A stretch of 64,000 bases of DNA from Solirubrobacteraceae bacterium. Its GTDB lineage: Bacteria; Actinomycetota; Thermoleophilia; Solirubrobacterales; Solirubrobacteraceae. Below, in pieces: positions 57,601 through 64,000 of the stretch. A program made the position numbers and the translations under genes. The stretch is taken from NCBI GenBank assembly GCA_029263125.1, contig JAJCYD010000007.1, positions 1 to 64,000 on the forward strand. The letters are read 5' to 3'. The notes beneath the pieces were generated by a model, which ran no database searches, was not told the DNA's origin, and saw only the letters and a list, made by a program, of their open reading frames with translations. Positions within the stretch are counted from its first letter, which is position 1; each line of letters opens with the position of its first letter.

Positions 57601-59835
57601 TCAGTCGCGCTGGGTGCGAAAGCCGCGCAGACGCAGGGAGTTCGACACGACGAACACACTCGACATGGCCATCGCCGCGCCCGCGATCATCGGGTTGAGC
57701 AGCCCGGCCGCGGCCAGCGGCAACCCCAGCAGGTTGTAGCCGAACGCCCAGAAGAGGTTGCCCTTGATCGTGCGCAGCGTCCGGCGCGAGAGGCGCAGCG
57801 CGTCGGCGGCGGCGCGCAGGTCGCCCGACACCAGCGTGATGTCCGATGCCTCGATCGCGACGTCGGTGCCCGTCCCGATCGCCATGCCCAGATCGGCCTG
57901 CGCGAGGGCCGGTGCGTCGTTGACGCCGTCGCCGACGACGGCCACGACGCGGCCCTCGCGCTGCAGCCGGCGCACGACGGCGGCCTTCTCGGCGGGCAGC
58001 ACCTCGGAGATGACCTCGTGGATGCCGGCTCGGGCGGCGACGGCGCGCGCGGTCTGCTCGTTGTCGCCGGTCAGCAGGACCGGCTCCAGGCCCAGCTCTC
58101 GCAGGCGCCGGATGGCCTCCGGCGAGCTGTCCTTGATCTCGTCGGCGACGACGAAGATCGCCCGCGCCCGGCCGTCCCAGCCGGCGGCGATCGCCGTCAG
58201 CCCCTCCCGCTCGGCGGCCTCGCGCGCGGCTTGGAGGCGCTCCGGCAGCTCGGCCGAGGTCCCGGCCGACTCGACGAGCATCGCCGGGCGGCCCGCGAGC
58301 ACCGCGTGGCCGCCGACGGTCCCGGTGACGCCCAGCCCGCCGTGGCTCTCGAAGTCCTCGACGCCGTCGAGGTCGCGCGATCCCTCGCGCGCCGCGGCGG
58401 CGATCGCCCGCGCGATCGGGTGCTCGGATGCGTCCTCCAGCGCGCCGACGAGGGCCAGCGCCTGCTCCTCGTCGACGTCGTCGGCGACGACCATCCGCCG
58501 CAGCGACATCCGACCCTCGGTCACCGTCCCGGTCTTGTCGAGCACGATCGTGTCGACGCGGCGGGTGGACTCGAGCACCTCCGGGCCCTTGATCAGCAGC
58601 CCGAGCTGAGCGCCGCGCCCGGTCCCGACGAGCAGCGCGGTCGGCGTGGCGAGCCCCAGCGCACACGGGCAGGCGATGATCAGTACCGCGACGCTCGCGG
58701 CCAGCGCCAGCCCGGTCTCGCCCGCGCCGATCCAGAAGCCGAGCGTCGCGACCGCGATCGCGATGACGGTCGGCACGAAGACCGCCGAGATGCGGTCGGC
58801 CAGTCGCTGCACCGGCGCCTTGCCCGACTGCGCGCTGGTGACCAGCCGGCCGATCTGCGCGAGCGCGGTGTCCGATCCGACGCGGGTGGCCAGCACGACG
58901 ATCCGACCGCCGGCGTTGACGGTCGCCCCGGTCACCTCGTCGCCGGGGGTGACCTCGACCGGCACGCTCTCGCCTGTCAGCAGCGAGCGGTCGACGGCCG
59001 AGGAGCCCTCGACAACCTCGCCGTCGGCGGCGATCCGCTCGCCCGGACGCACGACGAAGCGGTCGCCGACCTGAAGCTGGGAGACCGGAACGCGCCGCTC
59101 GGAGCCGTCGTCGCCCAGCAGCGCGGCGTCCTTGGCGCCGAGGGTGATCAGGGCGCGCAGCGCGTCGCCCGCGCGGCGCTTGGCGCGCGCCTCGAACGTC
59201 CGCCCCGCGAGCAGGAACGTGATGACGACGCCGACGATCTCGAAGTAGACGTCGCCCGTCGGCCCGCCGCGCGTGGGGATGAAGCTCAGCTCGTGGCGCA
59301 GCCCGGGGTCGCCGGCGCCGAGGAAGAACAGCGACACGACCGACCACGACCACGCGGCGATCGTGCCGATCGAGATCAGCGTGTCCATCGTCGCGGTCCC
59401 GTGGCGCAGGTTGTTGAAGGCGGCGCTGTGAAACGGCCATCCAGCCCAGAAGAGCACCGGCGTGGCGAGCTGCAGCGACAGCCACTGCCAGTTGTCGAAC
59501 TGCAGCGCGGGGATCATGCCGAGCACCAGCAGCGGCAGCGACGCGATCGCCGAGAAGATCAGGCGCACGCGCAGCCGCGCGCCGGGACGGCGGGCCTGGC
59601 GTGGCGCGCCGTGCTCGCGCGCCGGAAGCGTCGCCGTGTAGCCAGCTCGTTCGATCGTCGCCACGACATCACTGGCCGACAGGCGGTCGGACTCGAAGCT
59701 CACCGTTGCCTGCTCGGTGGCGTAGTTGACCGTCGCCTCGACCCCGTCGAGCTTGTTCAGGCGCTTCTCGATCTGGTTCGCGCACGACGCGCACGTCATG
59801 CCGGTGATCGGCAGCTCCAGACGCTCGCTGCTCAT
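57601..59835 (-). CDS. copA: Copper-translocating P-type ATPase
   Basis: A 744-residue P1B-type ATPase that exports Cu(I). One N-terminal HMA domain carries [19 protein letters not shown]. Membrane metal site CPC is in [20 protein letters not shown]; the phosphorylation motif is [14 protein letters not shown], the actuator motif is TGESVPVEV and the hinge region is [19 protein letters not shown]. Together with the copper-type CPC and HMA this supports Cu(I) export. ATG 59835 overlaps the stop of the upstream membrane-anchored protein gene by 4 nt. Expression is probably induced by copper through CsoR. Confidence 0.96.
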   Translation of the reverse strand: MSSERLELPITGMTCASCANQIEKRLNKLDGVEATVNYATEQATVSFESDRLSASDVVATIERAGYTATLPAREHGAPRQARRPGARLRVRLIFSAIASLPLLVLGMIPALQFDNWQWLSLQLATPVLFWAGWPFHSAAFNNLRHGTATMDTLISIGTIAAWSWSVVSLFFLGAGDPGLRHELSFIPTRGGPTGDVYFEIVGVVITFLLAGRTFEARAKRRAGDALRALITLGAKDAALLGDDGSERRVPVSQLQVGDRFVVRPGERIAADGEVVEGSSAVDRSLLTGESVPVEVTPGDEVTGATVNAGGRIVVLATRVGSDTALAQIGRLVTSAQSGKAPVQRLADRISAVFVPTVIAIAVATLGFWIGAGETGLALAASVAVLIIACPCALGLATPTALLVGTGRGAQLGLLIKGPEVLESTRRVDTIVLDKTGTVTEGRMSLRRMVVADDVDEEQALALVGALEDASEHPIARAIAAAAREGSRDLDGVEDFESHGGLGVTGTVGGHAVLAGRPAMLVESAGTSAELPERLQAAREAAEREGLTAIAAGWDGRARAIFVVADEIKDSSPEAIRRLRELGLEPVLLTGDNEQTARAVAARAGIHEVISEVLPAEKAAVVRRLQREGRVVAVVGDGVNDAPALAQADLGMAIGTGTDVAIEASDITLVSGDLRAAADALRLSRRTLRTIKGNLFWAFGYNLLGLPLAAAGLLNPMIAGAAMAMSSVFVVSNSLRLRGFRTQRD

Positions 59836-60656
59836 CTGGTGAACGCGGCGGTGTGCACGCGCCCTCGATGGCGGAACTGCAGGAACAGGCGGTGGACGCC
59901 CGGCTTCAGGGGCCCGGTCTCAAAGGCGATCCGCGGAGCTTCGCTCTCGACGGGGTGGACGTGGCTGTAGGCGAGGTCGCCCTCGCGCAGCGCGACGAGG
60001 TGGCCGCGGGCGCCGAGATAGGGCTGCAGGTCGGATACCCGACGCCCGTCGCGCAGCACGGTGAAGCTCAGCACGCCGTCGTGCTCGCGCAGGTCGATGT
60101 CGTAGCCGTCGACCTGCGCACGCGGCGAGGGAGCCGGCAGGGCCAGCGGCTCGAAGTCACCGGGAACGAAGAGGTCGACGCCCAGCGTGTGACGCTTGCC
60201 GCCGATCTGGAAGTCCGCGAACGCGCGGTAGACGCCGGCGTCAGGCAGCTTCAGGTCGGCGGTCCAGGCGCCGTCGGGTCCCTGGGCGGGGTGCACATGC
60301 TGATAGCGGCGCAGGTCACGGCGCACGACGATGACGTGCATGCGCTTGCCCTGCTCGGTCTCGAATGCCCGGACGGTGTCACCCGCGGCATCCTCGATCC
60401 CAAAGCGCAGCGGCGACGGGCGACCGGCCGCGAAGCGCGTATCGTCAACGGCGAGCCGCAGGCCGTCCTGCGCGCTGGCCAGGCCGGCGGCGGCGGTCTC
60501 GGACCGCTCGCCTGCGGTCTCGGCGGCGTCACCGCCGTGCCCGTCGCCGCGGTCCTCGTCGGCGCTCGGGTCAACCGCCCTGCCGGCGATCGCCGCCGCG
60601 AAGAAGATCGCGACGAGCAGTCCCGCGAAAACGGAGATCCGAGCGCCGGCACTCAC
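59832..60656 (-). CDS. Membrane-anchored extracytoplasmic protein of the copper operon
   Basis: A 274-residue protein with one N-terminal membrane segment ([18 protein letters not shown]), an acidic Gly/His linker and two beta-rich halves. Each half contains an HVHP motif: [14 protein letters not shown] (residues 120-123) and [14 protein letters not shown] (232-235), suggesting a duplicated domain with paired metal sites. GTG 60656 overlaps the copZ stop and the 3' end overlaps copA, so it is an integral part of the copper operon. A role in extracytoplasmic copper binding or delivery is inferred from context and the His motifs. Confidence 0.78.
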   Translation of the reverse strand: MSAGARISVFAGLLVAIFFAAAIAGRAVDPSADEDRGDGHGGDAAETAGERSETAAAGLASAQDGLRLAVDDTRFAAGRPSPLRFGIEDAAGDTVRAFETEQGKRMHVIVVRRDLRRYQHVHPAQGPDGAWTADLKLPDAGVYRAFADFQIGGKRHTLGVDLFVPGDFEPLALPAPSPRAQVDGYDIDLREHDGVLSFTVLRDGRRVSDLQPYLGARGHLVALREGDLAYSHVHPVESEAPRIAFETGPLKPGVHRLFLQFRHRGRVHTAAFTR

Positions 60657-60859
60657 GCGACTGCGTACCCCGCGTCGTCCACGGCCTTGTGGATCGCGGC
60701 GTCCTGGATGCCCTCGCCGCGAACCGTGAGGCTGTTCTCCTCGAGGTCGACGTCCGCGGCGCGCACGCCGTCTACCTGGAGCACCTGCTCGATGACGGAT
60801 GCCTTGCAGTGCCCGCAGGTCATCCCGGTGACGGTGTAGGTGCGATCGGTGTCAGACAT
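60653..60859 (-). CDS. copZ: Copper chaperone (HMA domain)
   Basis: A 68-residue CopZ-like chaperone consisting of a single HMA domain: YTVTGMTCGHCKASVIEQVL (MTCxxC copper site) followed by the typical VDGVRAADVDLEENSLTV strand-loop. It delivers Cu(I) to CopA. ATG 60859 has GAGGAG upstream. First gene of the leftward copper operon, divergent from csoR across 85 bp with two probable CsoR sites. Confidence 0.94.
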   Translation of the reverse strand: MSDTDRTYTVTGMTCGHCKASVIEQVLQVDGVRAADVDLEENSLTVRGEGIQDAAIHKAVDDAGYAVA

Positions 60860-60876
60860 CGGTGGTTGCTCCTCTG

Positions 60877-60893
60877 ATACGGATAGGGGGTAT
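60877..60893. promoter_or_regulatory. Probable CsoR site, copZ side
   Basis: ATAC and GTAT flank a 9-bp spacer that contains a G-tract (GGGGG), as in CsoR-family operators. It lies 18 bp before the copZ start. Confidence 0.45.
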
Positions 60894-60913
60894 GGCGGAC
60901 ATGTCGGCGAGTA

Positions 60914-60928
60914 TACCCCGCCTGGGTA
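60914..60928. promoter_or_regulatory. Probable CsoR site, csoR side
   Basis: TACCC and GGGTA flank a 5-bp spacer, the form of CsoR/RcnR operators. It is just upstream of the csoR -10 box, so autoregulation is expected. Confidence 0.55.
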
Positions 60929-60931
60929 CTG

Positions 60932-60937
60932 TACGAT
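60932..60937 (+). promoter_or_regulatory. -10 box of csoR
   Basis: TACGAT lies 7 nt before ATG 60945, supporting that start over ATG 60936. Confidence 0.4.
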
Positions 60938-60944
60938 GCACACC

Positions 60945-61253
60945 ATGACGGCGACTCCGCCCTCCTCTCCGGCGACCGGACGTGGTTATGCCGCGACCAA
61001 GCAGCAACTCCTCGCGCGGCTTCGCAGGATCGAGGGGCAGGTCCGGGGCATCGAGCGGATGGTCGAGGACGACCGCTACTGCATCGACGTCCTGACGCAG
61101 ATCTCCGCCGCGCAGGCGGCGCTCGAGAAGGTCTCCCTCGGTCTGCTCGACGCGCACGCGCGCACCTGCGTGCTGCCCGCCGAAGGGCAGCTGCAGGTCG
61201 ACCGCACCGACGAGCTGATGGCGGCCGTCGGGCGGCTCGTCAAGCGCGGTTGA
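60945..61253 (+). CDS. csoR: CsoR-family copper-sensing repressor
   Basis: A 102-residue all-helical repressor that releases DNA upon Cu(I) binding. The helix RRIEGQVRGIERMVEDDRYC supplies the first Cys; LDAHARTCVL supplies the His and second Cys of the C-H-C copper site. The start of helix 1 (KQQLLARLRRIEG) contributes DNA contacts. ATG 60945 is preferred by its -10 spacing. Divergent from copZ-copA with two G-tract operators in between. Copper rather than nickel or formaldehyde is supported by the C-H-C pattern and the neighbours. Confidence 0.93.
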   Translation: MTATPPSSPATGRGYAATKQQLLARLRRIEGQVRGIERMVEDDRYCIDVLTQISAAQAALEKVSLGLLDAHARTCVLPAEGQLQVDRTDELMAAVGRLVKRG

Positions 61254-61276
61254 CCGAGCGCTCACGCCACGCGGCC

Positions 61277-61282
61277 TACAGT
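61277..61282 (+). promoter_or_regulatory. -10 box, leaderless promoter of the SDR gene
   Basis: TACAGT lies 8 nt before ATG 61291; no ribosome-binding site. Confidence 0.45.
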
Positions 61283-61290
61283 GCTGGGCC

Positions 61291-62211
61291 ATGCCCGCTT
61301 CCAGATGGACGGCCGCCGACCTGCCCGACCTGACCGGGCGCAGCATCGTCGTGACGGGGGCCAACAGCGGGATCGGCGCCGTCACGGCGCGCGAATTCGC
61401 CCGTGCGGGCGCGCGCGTCGTGCTCGCGGTGCGCGACGAGGCGCGCGGCGAGCGGGCCGCCGCGACGATGCCCGGGAGCACCGAGGTCCGCCGGCTGGAC
61501 CTCGCCGACCTGGCCTCGATTCGTGCGTTCGCTGGTGGCTGGGAAGGTCCGCTGGACATTCTCGTCAACAACGCGGGCGTCATGGCGGTCCCGCGGGCCA
61601 GCACCGTGGACGGCTTGGAGATGCAGATCGCGACCAACCACCTCGGGCCGTTTGCCCTGACGAACCTCCTGTTGGACCGCATCACCGACCGCGTCGTGAC
61701 CGTCGCATCGGCGGCGCACCGCGGCGCGACGATCGACTTCGACGACCTCAACGGCGAGCGCGGGTACTCGCGCTGGCAGGCCTACTGCCAGTCCAAGCTC
61801 AGCAACCTGCTGTTCACGCTGGAGCTGCAGCGCCGCCTGGACGCGGCCGGCTCGCACCTCAGCGCCCATGCCGCCCACCCGGGCTGGGCGGCGACGAAGC
61901 TGCAGTCCGGCTCGCCCGGGCGCCTCGAGCGCATGGCGCTGGCGGTCGGCAACGCCGTGATCGCCCAGTCGGACGCGATGGGGGCGCTGCCGACGCTGTA
62001 CGCGGCGACGCAGCCGCTCCCGGGGGCGAGCTATACCGGGCCGCGGGGCTGGCAGGAGATGCGCGGCCACCCCGCCGCCGCAGGGCGCAGCGTGGCGGCA
62101 GGCGACGCCGAGAGCGCTCGGCGCCTGTGGGAGCTGTCAGACGAGCTGACCGGGGTGCACTTCCCCGAGTTGGCGCCAAGCTCAGTGGTCGTTCGTGCCC
62201 AGCGAGGGTGA
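61291..62211 (+). CDS. Short-chain dehydrogenase/reductase
   Basis: A 306-residue NAD(P)-dependent oxidoreductase of the classical/retinol-dehydrogenase-like type. The cofactor motif is SIVVTGANSGIGAVTAREFA, then LDILVNNAGVMAVPRA, IATNHLGPFALTNLLL and the catalytic Ser in VTVASAAHRG with YCQSKLSN (Tyr-x3-Lys). The substrate cannot be predicted. Single-gene unit, followed by the inverted repeats at 62.2-62.3 kb that may act as its terminator. Confidence 0.93.
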   Translation: MPASRWTAADLPDLTGRSIVVTGANSGIGAVTAREFARAGARVVLAVRDEARGERAAATMPGSTEVRRLDLADLASIRAFAGGWEGPLDILVNNAGVMAVPRASTVDGLEMQIATNHLGPFALTNLLLDRITDRVVTVASAAHRGATIDFDDLNGERGYSRWQAYCQSKLSNLLFTLELQRRLDAAGSHLSAHAAHPGWAATKLQSGSPGRLERMALAVGNAVIAQSDAMGALPTLYAATQPLPGASYTGPRGWQEMRGHPAAAGRSVAAGDAESARRLWELSDELTGVHFPELAPSSVVVRAQRG

Positions 62212-62223
62212 GCGAGCCGACCC

Positions 62224-62335
62224 GTGCAGTACTGCCGTCTCGACGGGCCTGAGCCTTCGACTCGGCAGTTGTGCATCACCTGGATGCACAACTGCCGGAT
62301 CACCGGCCGGCGCGCAACGAGGCGGCAGTTGTGCA
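62224..62335. repeat. Cluster of four CGGCAG-type repeats in both orientations
   Basis: Variants of CGGCAGTTGTGCA occur at 62263-62275 and 62323-62335 (forward), 62285-62297 (reverse), with a shorter GTGCAGTACTGCCG at 62224-62237. The pattern resembles REP-type palindromic units in intergenic DNA between the convergent SDR and VTT genes. Confidence 0.6.
62263..62297. terminator. 14-bp inverted repeat hairpin after the SDR gene
   Basis: CGGCAGTTGTGCAT (62263-62276) pairs perfectly with 62284-62297 around a 7-nt spacer. It lies 52 nt after the SDR stop and 85 nt after the VTT stop (convergent), so it can serve as a bidirectional terminator. No T-tract follows. Confidence 0.55.
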
Positions 62336-62381
62336 CGGGAGACGGCGCGGTTGCGCCACGAGTACGTGCCGGCGGCCCGCC

Positions 62382-63083
62382 CTAACCGAGGACGTCGGAG
62401 GGCGCAGCCGGCTTGAACAGCCGGCGGCACACGAACAGCAGGGCCAGCAGCACGGCGACGGCGAGCCACAGCCGCCAATCGGTCACGCTCACCGTCTGAA
62501 GGCGGCTGCCGAGGAAGGCGACGACGAGCGTGAACGGCGCGATGCCGATGATCGTCGTCCATGCGTATCGCACGCGCGGCACCTCGGTGATGCCGGCGAC
62601 GTAGCAGACGGCGTTGAACGGGATCAGCGGCAGGAAGCGTGCGGCGATCAGGCCGGTCGCGCCGCCTCGCCGCACCCACGCCTCGGCCGATGCCAGGCGC
62701 CGGGGGCCGAGCACGCGGCGCGTCGCGCTCCGGCCGACGCCGCGTGCGAGCTCGTAGGCGAGCAGCGCGGTGAGAAACCAGCTCAGCATCATCAGCCCCC
62801 AGCCGAGGCCGAAGCCGTAGACGTAGCCCGCGGCGGCGGTCGTGATCTCTGCCGGATACGGAACGAGCGCATGCGTCAGCACGAGCGCCAGCAGCACGAG
62901 CGCTCCCACGATGCCCAGCGCCTGCGTGCGCGAGCGCACGAGCGCCCCGTCGCCCTCGATCGCGGCGGCCATGATGTCGCGCAGCGGCCCGACGAACCAG
63001 AACGAGAGGGCGAGCACGACGAGCAACGCGACCGTCGCGGCGAGCACCGGCCATGCGGTTCCCTTGGTCGTGATCGCGGTCAT
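62382..63083 (-). CDS. VTT/TVP38-family membrane protein
   Basis: A 233-residue integral membrane protein of the DedA/VTT superfamily (TVP38/TMEM64 branch). Membrane segments include VLAATVALLVVLALSFWFVG, LVLLALVLTHALVPYPAEIT and WGLMMLSWFLTALLAYELAR. The core motif is AAAGYVYGFGLGWGL with the reentrant loop RRGGATGLIAARFLPLIPFN followed by AVCYVAGITEV. Members are thought to act in lipid translocation or membrane homeostasis. ATG 63083. The neighbouring asd gene is 49 nt upstream in the same direction. Confidence 0.9.
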   Translation of the reverse strand: MTAITTKGTAWPVLAATVALLVVLALSFWFVGPLRDIMAAAIEGDGALVRSRTQALGIVGALVLLALVLTHALVPYPAEITTAAAGYVYGFGLGWGLMMLSWFLTALLAYELARGVGRSATRRVLGPRRLASAEAWVRRGGATGLIAARFLPLIPFNAVCYVAGITEVPRVRYAWTTIIGIAPFTLVVAFLGSRLQTVSVTDWRLWLAVAVLLALLFVCRRLFKPAAPSDVLG

Positions 63084-63132
63084 GGGCGAGTCGGCGAACG
63101 CGGGGAAGCGGCGAGCCCGCGCGTCCTGGGGG

Positions 63133-63999
63133 TCAGGAGACCGGCGCGCCGACGAGGCCGCGCTCCAGCAGCGCCTCGGCGAGCTGCACGGTGTTCAGCG
63201 CGGCGCCCTTGAGCAGGTTGTCGCCGACGACGAAGAAGCTCAGGCTGCGCGGATCGGCGAGGTCGCGTCGAACGCGCCCGACGGCGACCTCGTCGCGGCC
63301 GGCGTAGGCCAGCGGCGTGGGCACCTCGTCGACGACGAGGTTGGGGAAGGCGCGCAGCAGCTCCAGCGCGCGGTCGACGTCGACCTCCTGGGAGAACGTC
63401 GCGCGGACCGCGACGCCGTGGCCGACCATCACCGGCACGCGCACGCACGTCGGCGAGACGGCGAGATCGGGGATCGCGAGGATCTTGCGCGACTCGTCGC
63501 GAAGCTTGAGCTCCTCGTCGGTGTAGCCGTCCGCGCCGAGCGCGCCGAGCAGCGGGACGACGTTGAAGGCCAGCGTCGCGGCGTGCACCCGGTGCTCCAC
63601 CTTCGCGGCAGCGGCCGCGCCGTCGTCGCAGAGCTGCGCCACGTCGGCGGCCAGCGGCACGACCTGTCGGGCAAGCTCGTCGATGCCGCTCTGCCCCGCG
63701 CCGCCGGCAGCCTGGTAGCTCGTCGCGACGATCGCGCGCAGGTCGAAGCCGTCGTGCAGCGCCTTCAGCGGCAGCATCGCGACCATCGTCGTGCAGTTCG
63801 GGTTGGCGACGATCCCGTCGTGGGAGTCCAGCGCGCCGGGGTTGACCTCCGACACGACGAGCGGGATGTCGGGGTCCTTGCGAAACGCGCTGGAGTTGTC
63901 GACGACGACCGCGCCGCAGTCGGCGAAGCGCCGCGCCCATTCGCGCGAGCGCGTGGCTCCCGCCGAGAACAGCGCGATGTCAAAGCCCTGGATGTTCTC
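63133..63999 (-). CDS. asd: Aspartate-semialdehyde dehydrogenase (5' end outside window)
   Basis: Reduces aspartyl phosphate to aspartate semialdehyde for lysine, methionine and threonine synthesis. The 288 visible residues lack the N-terminal NADP-binding start, which lies beyond the window's right edge. The frame is open to the edge, beginning near GFDIALFSAGATRSREW. Core motifs are VVVDNSSAFRKDPDIPLVVS, IVANPNCTTMVAML with the catalytic Cys, TSYQAAGGAGQSGIDEL and the later TCVRVPVMVGHGVAV with the His. Typical of the asd family. Internal start codons exist but do not fit the family. Confidence 0.95.
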   Translation of the reverse strand, partial: ENIQGFDIALFSAGATRSREWARRFADCGAVVVDNSSAFRKDPDIPLVVSEVNPGALDSHDGIVANPNCTTMVAMLPLKALHDGFDLRAIVATSYQAAGGAGQSGIDELARQVVPLAADVAQLCDDGAAAAAKVEHRVHAATLAFNVVPLLGALGADGYTDEELKLRDESRKILAIPDLAVSPTCVRVPVMVGHGVAVRATFSQEVDVDRALELLRAFPNLVVDEVPTPLAYAGRDEVAVGRVRRDLADPRSLSFFVVGDNLLKGAALNTVQLAEALLERGLVGAPVS

Positions 64000-64000
64000 C

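Noticed and set aside
57145-59970. A 941-codon frame opposite copA and its neighbours
   Set aside because: Antisense shadow of copA; the composition is dominated by Arg, Asp and Gly in reading patterns mirrored from the real gene.

Overview
The window is a 64 kb piece of a very GC-rich actinobacterial chromosome around the dnaA/gyrase locus. The GyrB with an E. coli-type TOPRIM insertion, the DUF4446 gene, the large BTAD-ATPase regulator, the fused PafBC and the RTX-like secreted protein suggest class Thermoleophilia (Solirubrobacterales: Conexibacter, Solirubrobacter and relatives). That placement is inference from gene content, not from a phylogeny.

Layout. (1) 1-2573: end of a CARDB-like secreted protein, DUF4446 protein, prephenate dehydratase, HNH endonuclease. 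(2) 2637-7160: a block that looks less GC-rich than its surroundings, with an adenylate-kinase paralogue, a methyltransferase translationally coupled to an unknown Trp-rich protein, a MazG-like/dCTPase protein, and a divergent hypothetical/regulator pair sharing a 19-bp palindrome. (3) 7395-24772: replication core. gyrA, gyrB, dciA, recF, dnaN and dnaA read leftwards; rpmH, rnpA, yidD, yidC, jag, a small LAGLIDADG-like gene, rsmG, parA and parB read rightwards. Both gyrase subunits carry inteins at catalytic sites. (4) 24812-28717: tRNA-Ile(GAT) followed by an accessory segment with a ribbon-helix-helix protein, a winged-helix/HEPN-like pair and a VapBC module. (5) 28883-38071: a BTAD-ATPase-TPR regulator, then a membrane protein, a cupin, a membrane sensor, a GAF-PP2C-HATPase phosphatase, two STAS antagonists and a lipoprotein. 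Four 22-bp motif copies precede four of these genes, which suggests one regulon. (6) 38417-48646: membrane protein, divergent pabC and pabAB, L,D-transpeptidase, HD-domain protein, PafBC and a secreted RTX-like protein. (7) 48690-57539: PPOX-fold protein, rmlA-rmlD-rmlB without rmlC, lipoprotein, TetR, type 5 uracil-DNA glycosylase, a tyrosinase with a separately encoded beta domain, a secreted glycosidase-like protein, a STAS protein and an NlpC/P60-like lipoprotein. (8) 57601-61253: copper module copA, a membrane-anchored HVHP protein and copZ, divergent from csoR. (9) 61291-64000: SDR oxidoreductase, a cluster of inverted repeats, a VTT-domain membrane protein and the truncated asd.

Expression pattern. 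Many transcription units start with GTG or ATG only 6-10 nt after a TAnnnT box and lack a Shine-Dalgarno sequence, which points to frequent leaderless mRNAs. This pattern was used to choose several starts. Inside operons, genes are usually joined by 1-4 nt ATGA or GTGA overlaps.
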